A stretch of 64,000 bases of DNA from Solen grandis. Taxonomy: Eukaryota; Mollusca; Bivalvia; Adapedonta; Solenidae. The notes beneath the pieces were generated by a model. That model was not told the DNA's origin. It searched no databases and saw only the letters and a list, made by a program, of their open reading frames with translations. Every line of letters starts with the position of its first letter. Within the stretch, counting starts at the first letter, position 1. Of the stretch, positions 24,279 through 39,000 are shown piece after piece. The position numbers were made by a program, and so were the translations under genes. The stretch covers positions 46,676,497-46,740,496 of the forward strand of contig CM037788.1 of assembly GCA_021229015.1 (NCBI GenBank). Reading direction: 5' to 3'.

Positions 24279-24876
24279 GCCTATGATAAGGGAAACCAGT
24301 CACTGATACCTAGCCTATGATGAAGGAAACCAGTCACTGATACCTAGCCTATGATAAAGGGAAACCAGTCACTGATACCTAGCCTACAAAAGGGAAACCA
24401 GTCACTGATACCTAGCCTATGATAAGGGAAACCAGTCACTGATACCTAGCTTATGATAAGGGAAACCAGTCACTGATACCTAGCTTATGATAAGGGAAAC
24501 CAGTCACTAATACCTAGCCTATGATAAGGGAAACCAGTCACTAATACCTAGCCTATGATAAGGGAAACCAGCCACTGATACCTAGCTTATGATAAGGGAA
24601 ACCAGTCACTGATACCTAGCCTATGATAAGGGAAACCAGTCACTGATACCTAGCCTACGATAAGGGAAATCCGTCACTGATACCTAGCTTATGATAAGGG
24701 AAACCAGTCACTGATACCTAGCCTACAATTAGGGAAAACAGTCACTGATACCTCGCCTACGATAAGGGAAATCCGTCACTGATACCTAGCTTATGATAAG
24801 GGAAACCAGCCACTGGTACCTAGCCTATGATAAGGGAAATCCGTCCCTCCCCAACCAGTCACTGGTACCTAGACTA
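24279..24876. repeat. 34-bp minisatellite, ~17 copies
   Basis: The unit CCTATGATAAGGGAAACCAG plus TCACTGATACCTAG repeats head to tail without spacers. Variants include GAAATCCGTC in place of GAAACCAGTC and CTACGATAAGG in place of CTATGATAAGG; the GAAATCCGTC variant recurs in several units, suggesting higher-order duplication. There are no unique spacers, so it is not a CRISPR. Confidence 0.95.
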
Positions 24877-25213
24877 AGGAGTGTACACTATTGCAACACA
24901 TGATAACTAAATCGCTGCCTGTGTCCAGTATCCTGAGGGCAATTATCATCGATTACTTGCGACACTTTGATCCTCGCAGGGCACAATATGGTCAAGATAA
25001 GGGCAGGAAGAAGGCGCATCATTAAAGGGGCAGGGCGCGGCACCCTGCTATTCCACTTTAATTGTAACACTATGAAGGATGACCTTGACCTTTGCATGGA
25101 ATAGAATGTATTTAACACAAACATGTTACATTTGTTGACAAAAAATTACAATGGCAAATCCATTTTTTTGATCATCAACACAAACAGTAAAATTTGAAGA
25201 CAATTAAAAAAAA
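24877..25213. other. No gene seen; single-copy-looking, relatively GC-rich
   Basis: A more GC-rich stretch near 24950-25060 has no domain in any frame. Confidence 0.35.
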
Positions 25214-26177
25214 ACAAGAGCTGTCAGAGGACAGCACGCTCGACTATTCAAAATGCTTGTTGGTAAATCAAATGAAATCTATTTCAATTCTTGCCCTTCA
25301 CATACCCTGTATATAATAATAGTCAAAAATGATATACCTTGATAGTCTGATACCCCTTAATATTTTTATGATGTCTAAAATCAATCCCATGCCTAGTTAC
25401 TGAGACATAAGCACAATAACACTGTGCATGCAAAACTTTTAACGAAAATCCAAGTTAGAAAAGAGCCATAATTTGTATAAAATTCAGTCCGAAAGTTATC
25501 CTCTTTAGTTTTCTGATGCCCCTGAAGACACTCCTTAACTTTCTAGTCAATTCCACAAGCAATGTCTGAGATATAAGCTGGATAGTAGCTTGAATGCAAA
25601 AATTTAACCAAAATTCTAAGTTTAAAGGGGGTCATAATTTTTAATATATTCCATCAAGTGTTATTTTCCTTTATAGTATGATACCCCTAAACATATTAAA
25701 GATGTTAAAAATCAATCGCATGCCTGGATACTGAGATATTAGCATGAAAGTACCTTGCATGCAAAACTTTAACCAAAACTTTTAAGTTAAAAAGGGGCCT
25801 TAATTTGTAACATATTCTATCAAGAGTTATCTACCATGAAAGTATGATACCCCTTAACATATTAAAGATGTTTCAAATCAATCGCATGCCTGGATACTGA
25901 GATATAAACATGAGAGTATCTTGCATGCAAAACTTTAACCAAAGTTTCTAAGTTAAAAAGGGGCCATAATTTGTAATATATTCCATCAAGAGTTATCTAC
26001 CTTGGTTGTATGATGCCCCTAAACATATTCATAAACTTTCAAGTCAATACCATAAATGGTTATTGAGATATAAGGTTGATAGTAACTTGCACGCAAAACT
26101 TTAACCAAAAGCTGCAACGCCAACGCCGACGTCAGGGCAACTACAATAGCTCTCATATCCTTCGAATAGTCGAGCTA
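25214..26177 (-). mobile_element. Family B hairpin-ended tandem-core element (copy B1)
   Basis: It starts ACAAGAGCTGTCAGAGGACAGC, where GCTGTC/GACAGC form a hairpin, then GCTCGACT. It ends in the CpG-rich GCCAACGCCGACG block, AGCTCTCATATCCTTCGAATAG and TCGAGCTA. The core is ~165-bp units with 'gatacccct(t/a)aacatattaaagatgt' and 'aggggccataatttgtaa'. It is flanked by A on both sides with no duplication. A second copy is at 52670-53775. Confidence 0.8.
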
Positions 26178-26700
26178 AAAATGCTCTATCTTTTTTTTAT
26201 CTGTCTAGTGATCATGACCAAAATCACACCTGCACAAGTTCATATGATGACAAATCAGTATACAAGGTTTAAAAAAAATCTATGAAAATGACAGAGAAAT
26301 ATATACATGTATTTTAAAACTTGTCCAAAGTTATGGAAAAATAAGGTTAAAGGTCAAGAGATGAAATATTGAGGTACACCTGAATAGCCCTTGTCTAAAG
26401 CTTATTTTACATTTTTAAAGAAAAGAACCATACCATTCACACTAAGGTTATTTGTTTATGTAAACATGTAGTCTGGTCTTTTAATTTAATATACCATTAG
26501 AGTTGTGTAAATTTGAACATTCACAGATGAAGTGTCCAATATACATGTACTACATTTTATTTTCAGCTGTAATATGTATCTTAAGTGTTTTTTTGTTTTG
26601 TTTTTTTTAATTCAAAAACATTATATTATCAATATTATTCAGTATCAATAAAATCATCTTTCAATTGGACAAGATCATCTCATTAGAAAAACAGGTTTTT
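26178..26700. other. No gene seen; downstream of DTWD1
   Basis: AT-rich; no coding or repeat structure recognised. Confidence 0.4.
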
Positions 26701-26705
26701 TATCA

Positions 26706-26711
26706 TTTATT
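26706..26711 (-). promoter_or_regulatory. Possible polyadenylation signal of DTWD1
   Basis: TTTATT on the plus strand, read as AATAAA on the DTWD1 strand, about 40 bases after the stop codon. In such AT-rich DNA this could be chance. Confidence 0.35.
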
Positions 26712-26750
26712 TTAAATGTTTACACACATTTTCATCAATAAAAATCAAAT

Positions 26751-27010
26751 TCAACATCTGTCCTTCCTCTTTTTATAAGCCTGTAAATCAGTGCCACCCC
26801 TGTAAAGTCCACGTATTTTGCTGTACATGAATGTGAAGAAAAACAGGATATTGTCATACTCCCCGGAGTACTTTGATTCAATAAAATGTTCATGGAAGTC
26901 CCGCAGGAAGTAGTAGATGGCTTCTATTGTGGAGAGGTATGTATTAGGGATGTCCTTCTGGTGCCGCCAGAATTTGGTGGTCTGGGACTTCAGCTCCACG
27001 CACTGTAACC
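26751..27010 (-). CDS. DTWD1 last coding exon
   Basis: The acceptor is TATTCTGCAG; the first two bases complete a Gly codon, then [17 protein letters not shown]...[18 protein letters not shown] and a basic end RKDRC. The stop is TGA at 26753-26751. Confidence 0.93.
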
Positions 27011-30000
27011 CTGCAGAATAATGCGATATTGCTATCAGTTAAAAGTCATTATCACATATGATGTTTTTATTGTACATTTTTATTTTCACCCCTCCTTTAC
27101 AGACTGGTTTTAATATCCAACCAATAAGATTTCAGTCATTTGGAGACTGTCTATATAGTGCTGACAGACTAGTATCACGTGGTAGACGTGGAATGTTAAC
27201 ATATACAGTCACATTATCCTGACACTGCATCAACCAATCCTGAACTACCCTTATATTTCTGGCACTAATTAAGGGAACTATACCAGTAACATTTTTTTAA
27301 TAATTGTAGTATGTCCCGGCTGGGGCAAGACATGTATCTATATACAAATGACATGATCCATTTAAGACAGTGACATATTCCAAACACGTAAAAGGTAAAA
27401 AAGTTAAAAAACAAACAAAAAAAAACCCCATCTCAAGTTGGCAACATTGACAAAATGAAATCTTTTTATCCATATAGGCAGGTTTGATTTAAAAAGTTGA
27501 TGTTTATAATTTACTTTCAATCCCTAGATTGGCTATACTTAAGTATTTTTCATCTCCGATTTCATTATTGAACATTTACATTTTCATCTTCACAAAACAG
27601 CAATTGTCCTTGAAACCTTTTGATATTTAGCATCATGTCTCCCTTCTCCTTTGATATTTTGAATCACAAATGATGAATAAAACAAACTCTGAATGTTCTA
27701 AGTACTTCTAAGTACACATATTAGTTTAAACCTTAACACGATCAGTAAGACATTGCAACATACCTCGGAGTCTTTCATCCCCTGATATGGATTTAGTCTG
27801 GTTCCATGTACTATCTACAAACACTACCCTCTCAACTGGACACTGGGGAACAGGTCTAGCCTGATCTTTAGCACTGGTTTCTGTTTCGTCACTTCCTGTA
27901 CTATCTAATGATTTATCACATAAAATTTGATTTCCACTTATACTTTCCCCTAATCTATCTTGTTCCTTTACAATAAAAGATTGTACATTTTTTTCATTTA
28001 AATCATCACATTTATTTTCTGTTTCGGCACATTTTGATCGTTTATTAGACTGTTCACTGTTGTTTTCAGCATTTCTCTTCAAACTATCGCCAGATTGTGA
28101 AGTTAAGTTTTTGCTGTGCAGAGATTTGGAATCCTTTGACCATATCCTTGCCAGTTCCTCTAGGGTCAGGGAATTTTCACCTGGAAATACCAGCAACACC
28201 TAAATATAGAAATAAAACCATACAAAACTTATGCGCTGAAGGAGAAGAATACCCTACTCAGAGAAAAGATTAGCTAGAAATGTGTCCTGAGGACAAAGAT
28301 GCCCCCAACTATTGCAATTGCATTTTCCAAAACAAAGGCCAACACCCAGGTGCACAGTCATGTCCTGAGGGAAGGAGGCATAAAAATGCACTGGCAAATG
28401 AAGAAGAGAGCACAACAATGATCTTCTCTAACAATTTTTTTAACTCATCTGAGCACAATGTGCTCATGGTGAGCTTTTGTGATCGACTTATGTCCGGCGT
28501 GCATGCATCCGGTGTCAACAATTTCCTTTAAACAACATCTCCTCCTAAACCGCTGTATGAATCATCCCTATGATGCCCGCTATCAAGATTGTTCAAATTA
28601 TTTTGATTGGTTAAAAAAGTAGGTCACAGGAGCTAAAAATAGATTTTAACTAGAACTATCACTAAATGTGATTAATACCCCCGCAATACTGCTTTAGAAA
28701 TGATGAAGTTATTAGGATAAAGAAGAAGAGTATGAAAAAAAACATTTTTACATTAGTTTTTTTTCCAGATTTTTGGCCGGGTTACACAGGTGCAAACCCA
28801 GGTTATAGAATGGTGAATGTCACAGCCTCTTTATATTTGGTATACAGCATTAACACGTGGTCCCATATCATGGGATTCGATTTCAGGTCTGTCACTCATC
28901 CACTTCCTGTTTACCGACTTAGTTATATTTTCAACATAATGGTCAATGGTAGGAAATTTTCGTAACTGCACTTTATCTCATTGTGCTTGATGCATGCTGA
29001 GCCACTGGTGGGCTGAACTGCTGGTGATGCTCATAACATTTGTTCTTGTAAACTTCACTTCCTCTTAATGCGCTTGACTATTGTATGTAAGTGCAAGGGC
29101 AATAACTCTATACATACTACAGATAGAGTTATGGTTCTTGTGCATTGCACTTCCTCTTATTGTGCTTGACCATTGTATGAAATTGTTTTGAATTCCAACC
29201 AGTAGTTTTAAAGTTAAGCTCCGGACAAGGAAAAGTAACAAAGGGCAATAACTCTGTAATTACAATAGATAGAGTTATGGTTCTTGTGCACTGCACTTCC
29301 TCATATTGTGATTGACCATTGTATGAAATTGTTTTGAATCCAACCAGTATTTAAAGTTATCTCGGAAAGGAAAGTAATAAAGGGCAATAACTCTGTAATA
29401 AGTCAAGATGGAGTTATGGTTCTTGTGCACTGCACTTCCTCTCCATGTGCTTGATCATTGCATGAAGTTGTATTGAATTCCAACTTGTGGTTTTCAAGTT
29501 ATGCTCCGGACAAGGAAAATGCAACGGACCGCTGGACCGACCTACCGACCGACCGACCTACCGACCAACCACCGGGTGACTCCTATATACCCCCCTAAAC
29601 TTCGTTTCGGGGGTATAAAAATGCAAACTTTGAAAATCTTCATCTGCAAAACTGCAAGGCCTAGAGCTTAGATATTTTGTGTGTAGCATTGTCCAGTGTA
29701 CCTCTACCAACTTTGTTCAAATCATGCCCTTGGGGTCAAAATTGGCCCCGCCCCAGGGGTCACTTGATTTTAAATAGGCTTAAAGAGGAAACAAGAGGCC
29801 CATGTTGGCCCTAAATCGCTCACCTGAGATAAATAGGTTGACCCAAGGAACATCTGTACCAATTTATTTTAAAATCTGGCCAGTAGTTTTGAAGAAGATG
29901 ATTTTTAAAGTTTTCATATTTTTTTTCTTTTTGTTGCCATGGCAACCACAGTTCTACATGGATCAAGTTTATTTTAGCAACTTTTGTGAAGGTTGACCCA

Positions 30001-33000
30001 AGGATCATCCCTGCCAAGTTTAATCAAATTCTGTCCAGTGGTTTCAGAGGAGATGTTGTTTAAAGGTTTCTCTATATACATATAAGGCAAATAAGCCCCG
30101 CCCCTGGTGGCCATGTTTTTTTACGGATCGGAATAATTTTAGCAACTTTGGTAGAGGTTGACCCAAGGAACATCTGTACCAAATTATTTTGAAATCTGGC
30201 CAGTAGTTTTGAAGGAGATGATTTTTAAAGTTTTCAAATTAATTTTCTTTTTGTAGCCATGGCAACCAGAGTTCTTCATGGATCAACTTTATTTTAGCAA
30301 CTTTTGTAGAGCCTCACCCAAGGAACATTCCTGCCAAGTTTCATTAAATTCTGTCCAGCGGTTTCAGAGGAGATGTCGTTTAAAGCAAATTGTTGACGAC
30401 GCACGACACACGACGCCGGACGAAGGGCGATCACAAAAGCTCACCTTGAGCACTTTGTGCTCAGGTGAGCTAAAAACTAGAAAAATCTGTTTCTCAGAAA
30501 CCACAAGACCTGGAGTTTAGATATTTTATGTGTATCATTGTCTAGTGGATCTCTACCAAGTTTGTTCAAATCATGGCCCTGGGGTTAAAATTGGCCCTGC
30601 CCCAGGGGTCACTTGATAAGATGGATTAAATCAATCTTATCTGTTTAATATGTTCCAATATGTAGATCATACAGAAAGGCAGTTACGATCATCAACTAAT
30701 AATCTCCTTTAAGTACCAAAACCACTCAATGAATTATTTCGCAAAAATCTTTCTTATTCAGGTCCTAAATTATGGAATTCCTTTTTAAATCTACTGTCTG
30801 TGCAGCTTCTTCTGTCCACAAATTTAAATATTCCTATTTACGGTGGAAATTCCCTGAGTGGGACAAACAATTTTTTTGTTTTTGTTTGTTTATTTGCTGT
30901 TTTTTTATTTCACGTATCGTTATTACTTGTATAAAAATTTTAATATTGTTAATTTATGTGGACCATATGGAAGATTGGTTTATGCCAAATATGTTATGCA
31001 ATTAAAAAAAGGACTTTACTTACTTACTTACTTATTTACATAGGCTTATATTGGAAAAAACTAGAAAAATCTTCTTCTCTGAAACAACAAGGCCTGGAGT
31101 TTAGATATTTGGTGTGTATCATTGCCTAATATGGACATCTACCAGGTTTGTTTAAATCATGGCCCTGGGGTTAAAATTGGTCCCGCCCCAGGGGTCACTT
31201 GATTTTACAAAAGCATTTAATTGGGAAAATCTAGAAAAATCTTCTTGTCAGAAACTACAAGGCCAGGAGTTTAGATATTTGGTGTGGAACATTGCCTCAT
31301 GGACATCTACCAAGTATGTTCAAATCATGGCACTGGGGTCAAAATTGGCCCCAGCCCAGGGGTCACTTGATTTTACATGGGCTTAAATAGGAAAATCTAG
31401 AAAAATCTTCTCAGAAACCACAAGGCCTGGAGTTTAGATATTTGATGTGTAACATTGCTATATAGACATCTACCAAGTTTGTTTAAATCATGGCCCTAGG
31501 TTCAAAATTGGCCCCACCCCCAGGGGTCACTTGATTTATCATAGACTCACATAAATTATGAAGGATTTTTAAGATATCCTTGTCAGAAACCACAAGATCA
31601 TAGGTTTAGATATTTGGTATGTAACCTGGCCTTGTGCACCTGAACCAAGTTTTTAAATCATGGCGCTGGAGTCAAAATAGGTTCCACGCTTTGGTTAACT
31701 TGGTTTTTCTTGGACCAAATGTAAACTTTTGGCGTGGAATTAAAATTATATTGCTGTTCTCCTGTATGGATTTTGTATTCAGTATGACTATGTTGTAAAA
31801 GGCAATGAAAGCAAAATTTCTCAGGTGAACAATTTGGGCCATCTTGGCCCTCTTGTTTAGAAAATAACATCATTTTTTTATATTCTTACAAAAATAACAA
31901 CCATAGCAACACAATACAAGTGCTCAAACATCTGGCAAATTTGGCATTGTAATAAAAAAAACAAGAGGGCCACAGAGGCCCTGGATTGCTCAGCTGAGTG
32001 TAGGGTTACACAAGGAACATCTCCACTACTCTGGCCAGAAGGAGATGATTTTAAAGTTTTCCAATTTTCCATTGCCATGGCAACCAGAATTCAACATGGA
32101 TCAAGTTTCTTTTAGCAACTTTTGTGGAGGTTCACCCAAGGATCATCCTTGCCAAATTTAATCTAATTCTGTCTAGCAGTTTCAGAGGAGATGCCGTTTA
32201 AAGTTTTTACTATATACATTTAAGGCAAATTTGCTCCACCCCTTCCAGCCATGTTTTTTTTTTTATGGATCGGAATAATTTTAGCAATCTGGCCAGTAGT
32301 TTTGAAAGAGATGATTTTAAAGTTTTCATTATTTTTTTCCTTTGTCATGGCAACCAGAGTTCTATATGGATCAAGTTTATTTTAGCAACTTTTGTGACTT
32401 TTACCCAGGATAATCCCTGCTAAGTTTCATCAAATTCTGTCCAGCGGTTTTAGAGAAGATGTCGTTTAAAGTTTTCACTATATACATTAAAGGCAAATTA
32501 GCCCAACCCCTGGCAGGCATGTTTTTTTATGGATCGGAATAATTTTAGCAATCTTGGTAGAGGGTTACCCAAGGAACATCTGTACTTACAAATTTTGAAA
32601 TATGTTCAATAGTTTTGTTGGAGATGATTGTTAAAGTTTTCCTCTTTTTTTTCTTTCTGTTGCCATGGCAACCAGAGTTCTATATGGATCAAGTTTATTT
32701 TAGCAACTTTTGTGAAGGTTCACCCAAGGATCATCCATGCAAAATTTAAGTGAATTCTGTCCAGCGGTTTCAGAGGATCTATCGTTTAAAGCAAACTGTT
32801 GACGACGGACGATGCACGATGACGGACGCAGGGTGATCACAAAAGCTCACCTTGAACACATAGTGACCAAGATTCTAAGTCGAAAAAGGGGCATAATTTG
32901 GTCAATATCCATGACAGAGTTATCACCTCTTGCCTACAGGTTGGGATTGGTGGTCATATACAAGTATTCCAAGTATCAAAACAAGAGGGCCAAGATGGCC

Positions 33001-36000
33001 CAGTGTTGCTCACCTGAGTAAGATTGCTTTGTTAGGCATGATGACAAAAAAATGTGGCATCTAAAGTGTTTTTCTAACATTTGCCCTGGTGACCTACTTT
33101 TTGACCACATGTGGCCAAGTTTTGAATTCATCTGAGATTTGATGCAAACATTCTGACTAAAACTAAAACTGTGGCCTCTAGAATGTTCACAAGGTTTTTC
33201 TAAGATTTTCTAAGATTTGACCTAGTGACCTAGTTTTTGACCTAACATGACTTCCCTTACTCAAATCCCTATTGAAACTAATGGGTATAGTTATGAAAAT
33301 CATACTTAAGATATAACCCCCCTAATACCAATATTCCATATTCCAATGGATGGAAATATTTCTATGAACCTTTGTCACTTTGAAGATATCCAAGAATAAA
33401 AATGTTTCACCGAGAGTTTTTCCACGTTTAATTAGATGTAGGGGAAATATTTTGTATTTAAGTTAAATGAAGTCTATGGGAAATATTCAATTTCTGTGAA
33501 TATGAAAAGCTGAATTTGATTTTCGAGGTAAACTCATGGTAGAAAGATAACATTATATGATTCTGATTCAAATTTCATGAACACATCTAAACTTTACTGT
33601 AGGAATATGGAGAAAATCACTTTTTTTGTAGTTTTCAGGGGAGATAACTCATGACAAGAAAATTATAAAAGATAGGTAATTAAAGAATATCTGTCATGTG
33701 TCATAACATGTTAATTTGCCTTTAAGATTTTCATGGTTTGACATTCTAAAAGCTTATATTGTGAAGTTATATGCATGGCTTTGATGGTTATTATGTGGCA
33801 TATACCTTTACCAGAGTTGAATTACAGGGCATAAACCTTAAGTACCATATTTATTTTCGAGAACAAGGAGCCAGAGTGATGACAAAACCTCAACTTTTTT
33901 TCTTTGAGAAACAGACATTACCTTAAAACCATTATTTTTTCTTTTGCCACCGGCGAAAAACATTACCAATATTTGATTGGTAACAGGGTTGATATTCAGA
34001 CCTTACAAAAAGGCAGAAAAAAAAAGCCAGAGTCCTAACAACATGCCTCACCTTGCTCCTGTTCTCATAATCTGGGATACAAGGGTAAGTATATATGGTG
34101 ACGTCGTCCGGGGCAACTAGGGCTGCATGAACAGCTGTGCTCTTCCCATCAACCTCACTGGGGTGCTTGATGATATCAACCTTGATGGGAAGCTGGAAAC
34201 AAAATGGACCGCCTACGTATTAATAGCAAAATTACTCCATTCAAAATTAACAAATACTTTTTTTTTTCAAATTGGTGGGTAACAATATTGATTAGAATGC
34301 ATGACTACAGATACTCTAAACAGCGATACATTATGTTAAAAGCACTAGATGAGGTTGGAAGAAAAACATGGGCAACTATAGTTAACAAGAGGGCCAAGAT
34401 GGCCCTGTGTCGCTCACCTGAGTAAGATGGCTGTGTTAGGCATAATGACAAAAAATCTGGCATCTAAAGTGTTTTTCTAACATTTGACTTAGTGACCTAC
34501 ATTTTGATCCTACCTGAATTTGCAATCAACTGGGAATTCGTGCAGTCATCATTCATATCCTTTAGACACCTGGTCGATTTTAGCAGCTAAACGCTGTAGC
34601 ATATTTAAACGTATACAATTTTTCTCTCCTCAGAACCGGGGCTATTTTTACAGATAACGCCTACAACGTTGTTAAACGTATACGTTTTTCACAATTTTCA
34701 ATACTGTAACGAATTTTCACGTTTTTTAAAATACATTTTACGGTTCACAATGAAAATCAAGCCTAAAGTACGCTTTTACCCGTCACAGTTGTTTATCAAC
34801 AAATGATTATACGCTTTAATACGTTATAGTATTCTCAAGCACCTCATTTTTAAAATGTATGGAAACGTACAAATACGGTAGAAACCGCTATGGGGCTTCC
34901 CTTTCTAAAGCAAATTATACGCAGATTCATTGTTAACAAAGCAATTTTAATTTCTTTGAAAGATATCTGCAGCGTACCATATAGTTGATTATCCGTTTTA
35001 TAACTATACAGGGTTAATTGTGTAACTTTTATATTTTGCACTATTACTGAACCAATTTAGACTGAAATACGTTTTTGACTCTTACAGTTTTTTGCCGAAA
35101 AAACAGACATGCGCTTTTAAACGTTATAGTATCCTCAGATGTATCTTTTTTTTTGTTACTGAGAATGTTTAAAAACGACAATTTCAACATAAAACACAAC
35201 AGGGATTAACGGTAGGTATTCGTTATTTTAACACCGTTCATATTTACAACATCTCTTATAATGATCACTACGAATAAGTAAGAAAAAATGTAAATTTGTT
35301 TCTTAAAACATAAATGGATAGAAGAATTAGATAGTTTGGATTAGTGGATTATGAGTACTACAGTGTATAAAAGTGAGTTTCAGCGTTTTCTTGCGTAGAT
35401 CTTGTAATCAGACGCTGTAGGCTTCACTCCTTATCAGAGAAACGTGACGAAATGTACACCGACCACTCAGAACAATAGGGAACATGATCGCTTTAGTTTG
35501 ATAAAGTCATCGCATCCTTGCAAAAATAGTCTAACGCCTAGCATTTTGTGTCGCTGTAAGATGGGTGGAACTTACCTGTTATAGTGGAAATATGTGAGTA
35601 TTGAATAATTTTAATTATTATAATATATATTCATATAAAGAAAAATTGTTAAAGTACATGTGCACTTCTCGCCATGCTACTATTTTCAAAACAAACAATG
35701 ATAAATACACATACATGTATTAATATAACAGAAATTAAAAAGGGTCATTATAAGCAAGCGTCCTTTTTTTCTAAATTAGGTTTGATTTTGAAACCAGCAT
35801 TCTAAACATTTTTAATAAATATGAGTATTATGCTCTAAAATGGTAATTATAAATTTTGCAAATTTATGTGCATCAGTAAGTGTTGCATAGAGTTCATGCT
35901 GGTGAAAACTGACTGGCTTGCTTTGTACATACTAATCATTTGTTAAACCTGAGGTCAACAAGGTTAATGTATCGTGTCAAAAACGCGGGATGTTTTCTAA

Positions 36001-39000
36001 GGAGAGAAATGCTGAATAAATTACGTTATAATTACATGTTTTAAACAGAGTAATGTTATGTCTACTGTGATCATGTCATGTAGTCCAGGCAATTTTTAGG
36101 TCATTTTGGTAAAAGGTCGAGGTTAAATTGATGCGCAGTTGATTACTTATTATTCTATGCAAAAACTTCATTTAACTGTTTAGGGAGTCAACATTATCTG
36201 GTGCAAAGGCAATAATTGAAGACGGGAACCTGGACGATTTGCGAATATTTCACAAACAGCTTACAAACACAATCAATCAACGATCAAAGAAATACATTGA
36301 TCATACCAACATTGAAAAGGATGTATTATCTGATGCACTTCTACCCGACGACACTCCATTGTCTGCAATTACCAGACGTCATCCCTACCCTGCTAAGACA
36401 CTGGGAAATGGTGATTGCCTCTACAACGCAGTATCAATAAGTCTCCGAGGTTAGTTTATCATTCCTGCTTTTTTTTTTTAAAATCACTATGCTTATTCTA
36501 CGTGGCTAGAATAAATTATGTTGTTTTTTTAATCAAATATAATGCTTATTTCTACGTAAAAAACGCTTCTTAAAACAGATATAATTAAGTAATGCATTGC
36601 AAATAAGAGTGGCAAGTTTTCACTTTAACCCATTTCACGATAAAACCGTGTATTTGCAAAAAGAGTAGCCTCGTCTCACATCAGAACAAAAAGGCTGGAT
36701 ATTTACTAAACTCGTTTACACTGTCTTTTCTCTGTTTTACACACGACTTCCCATAGACAGAGTGGAGTAAACCTAAATGAAACAGACCATGTAGGAAATG
36801 TTTCACCATAGTCTACTTTTTATGTTACCATATGTTTCTATCAGGAAAAGGTTAATTATAGCATCGTTATTGCTGCAGGTGATGAAACGTTGGCAAATGA
36901 TCTCCGAGCACTCACAGCAGCAGAACTCTACATTAATGCAGAGTACTACACTAGACATCCACATATTAGCTTAGCTACTTCAAAACAAGAATTTGCAATA
37001 TCTGCTGAAAATATGCACGCTCTATTGCTGACGGCAAAAGGAAGTAAGGCCTTGAGGAGACAGGCAATTTGAAAGAAGCTGTATTTGTTGTGGCAAACGA
37101 AACATGCACAAAGGGAAACTTGCTCTGTCATCTGCGTTGAAACGGAACATTTGGTCAGTCTATCCAATGAGCAATAAAGGCATTCGTCCACTTTTTCACA
37201 GTATGATTGATGTTGGAGCGCCAGAAACAATATATGTTATGTGGTCACGAGACGGCGATCTTGATAATAGACATGGGTCTGTCTTTCAGCCAAACCACTT
37301 CGTTCCTCTACTGGAACAACACTCTGACTTTAATGATGGAGACGATGAAATACTATTACAGGCTCTCGACATACAAATGGAACCAAGCAGTGTCAACACT
37401 CCTATTGGCGAAAAACTGTCGGAAAAAGATGAAGTTGGAAAAGGGACCGTCGAATATCTACAGAAAAATGTCGATAAAAATAGGGAGGAGAACACTTTTC
37501 CAGAAAAACAGGTGTCCACGTATGCCATAAACGATCATCCGCCGAAAGCAATTTTAATTTGTGAAGATGGAAAAGAAAACTTGCCAGCTGTGCCCATCGA
37601 AGATAAGGCAATCACCCATGAAAATAAAAATGACGAGAAACGAAAATTGGATGCGCTTGTAAAATGTACAGAAGTGAACGATACAGAACCATCAACAAGT
37701 TCGGAAGAATGCACTCATGGTGGTACAAACTCTATCCATGGGCATTTTGAAACAGATTGCGAAGATGGTGAAAAGAAGTCGAATTTGGAAGTGGAAAATC
37801 AAACAGATGTAGTTCACAGCACAAATGTTACACAGTCAACACAGTGTTTGGTTGAGCAAGCTGCTGTCCAATTAAACGAAGAGGCATCATCAGACTATCA
37901 GAAGCATGTCATCACAAATGATAAAGATCAGATACCTCAAAAGCAGAATGATTTGACTGAAAATAGAAAAGCTGAAGATGGAAGTAAAGCACGTTCTCAA
38001 ATGGAAATAAAAGATACGATTCACACACATACATCCGTCGCCAATGATTCAGCTATTGAGAAAGAAAAAGAGGTTGTTCTATCTTCTAATCTTCTCATTG
38101 ACAAACACCAACCTATACTCGAACGTTACGAAGCAACAAGTCATAACTGGGAAAATGAAGACATGTACAGCAACTCAACTGCTGAAGACAAAAATAAGCA
38201 ATCGAAAATAACTCATGAAATAACAGACAATGAAATGTATTCCACAGAAGATGAACTAACATTAGCTGCAGTTCGATCATTAAGCCGACCTAATGTGACA
38301 ACTTCGAAAACATACGACGCAAGCCAGACAGACACAGACGACAATACACCATTGTTCAACCTTCTGAAAAAAAGACAGTAAAGGTGTTGGAAAGAAGACA
38401 ATAAGCACCATGTCAAAAGCGTCGAAAGTAGATGACTCACTGTGTGAAAGTGACAGTTCACTTTCGGACAATTCTGAATATGAAAGTGACACCAACTTAA
38501 AGTATGCTGTTGCATACATCTCAAGCTCGTCATCAAGTTCAGGGGACGAAAGTGACAACACAGATATTGACGATACACATGACCCATATGAAATACAGTG
38601 GACTTCAAAGCTACAAACCATTGAGGAAAAAAAGTTCTGTGGGCCAAAACCAGGACCTAAGAGACAACTTTCAATGGAATGCAAACCATTGGATTACTTT
38701 TTCGAAGTATTTCCAGAACACCTTTTTGACATAATGACAACATCAACGCATGCATATGTTCCTATTTACCAGGCATACAAACAGAGAAAAGACCAAACTT
38801 GGACAGACAAGTTTTACAAACCTGTCACCGTTGACATCATCAAGGCAAACATAGGTGTTTGATGGCAATAGATCCCAAACCATGCCTTTCAGACTACTGG
38901 TCGACTAATCCATCCCTGAGAAATGAAAGAATAGCATCGACCATGTCTAGAGATCGCTTTGCGAATTTGCAGCGATACTTTCATATTAATGACCAGACAA

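Larger units (their letters stand above)
28441..31856 (+). mobile_element. Family A element A2, split by three insertions
   Basis: It runs from TAACTCATCTGAGCACAATGTGCTCATGGTGAGCT to AGGTGAACAATTTGGGCCATCTTGGCCCTCTTGT. The core units ('gaaaccacaaggcctggagtttagatattt', '...ggggtcacttgattttacataggctta') match copy A1. Core is broken at 28650, 29791 and 30618 by a family C element, a reverse family A element and a LINE end; after each insertion the next core base follows. It lies in the DTWD1 intron between exons 2 and 3. Confidence 0.8.

Noticed and set aside
24279..24876. CRISPR-like array
   Set aside because: Units abut without unique spacers, and the genome is eukaryotic.
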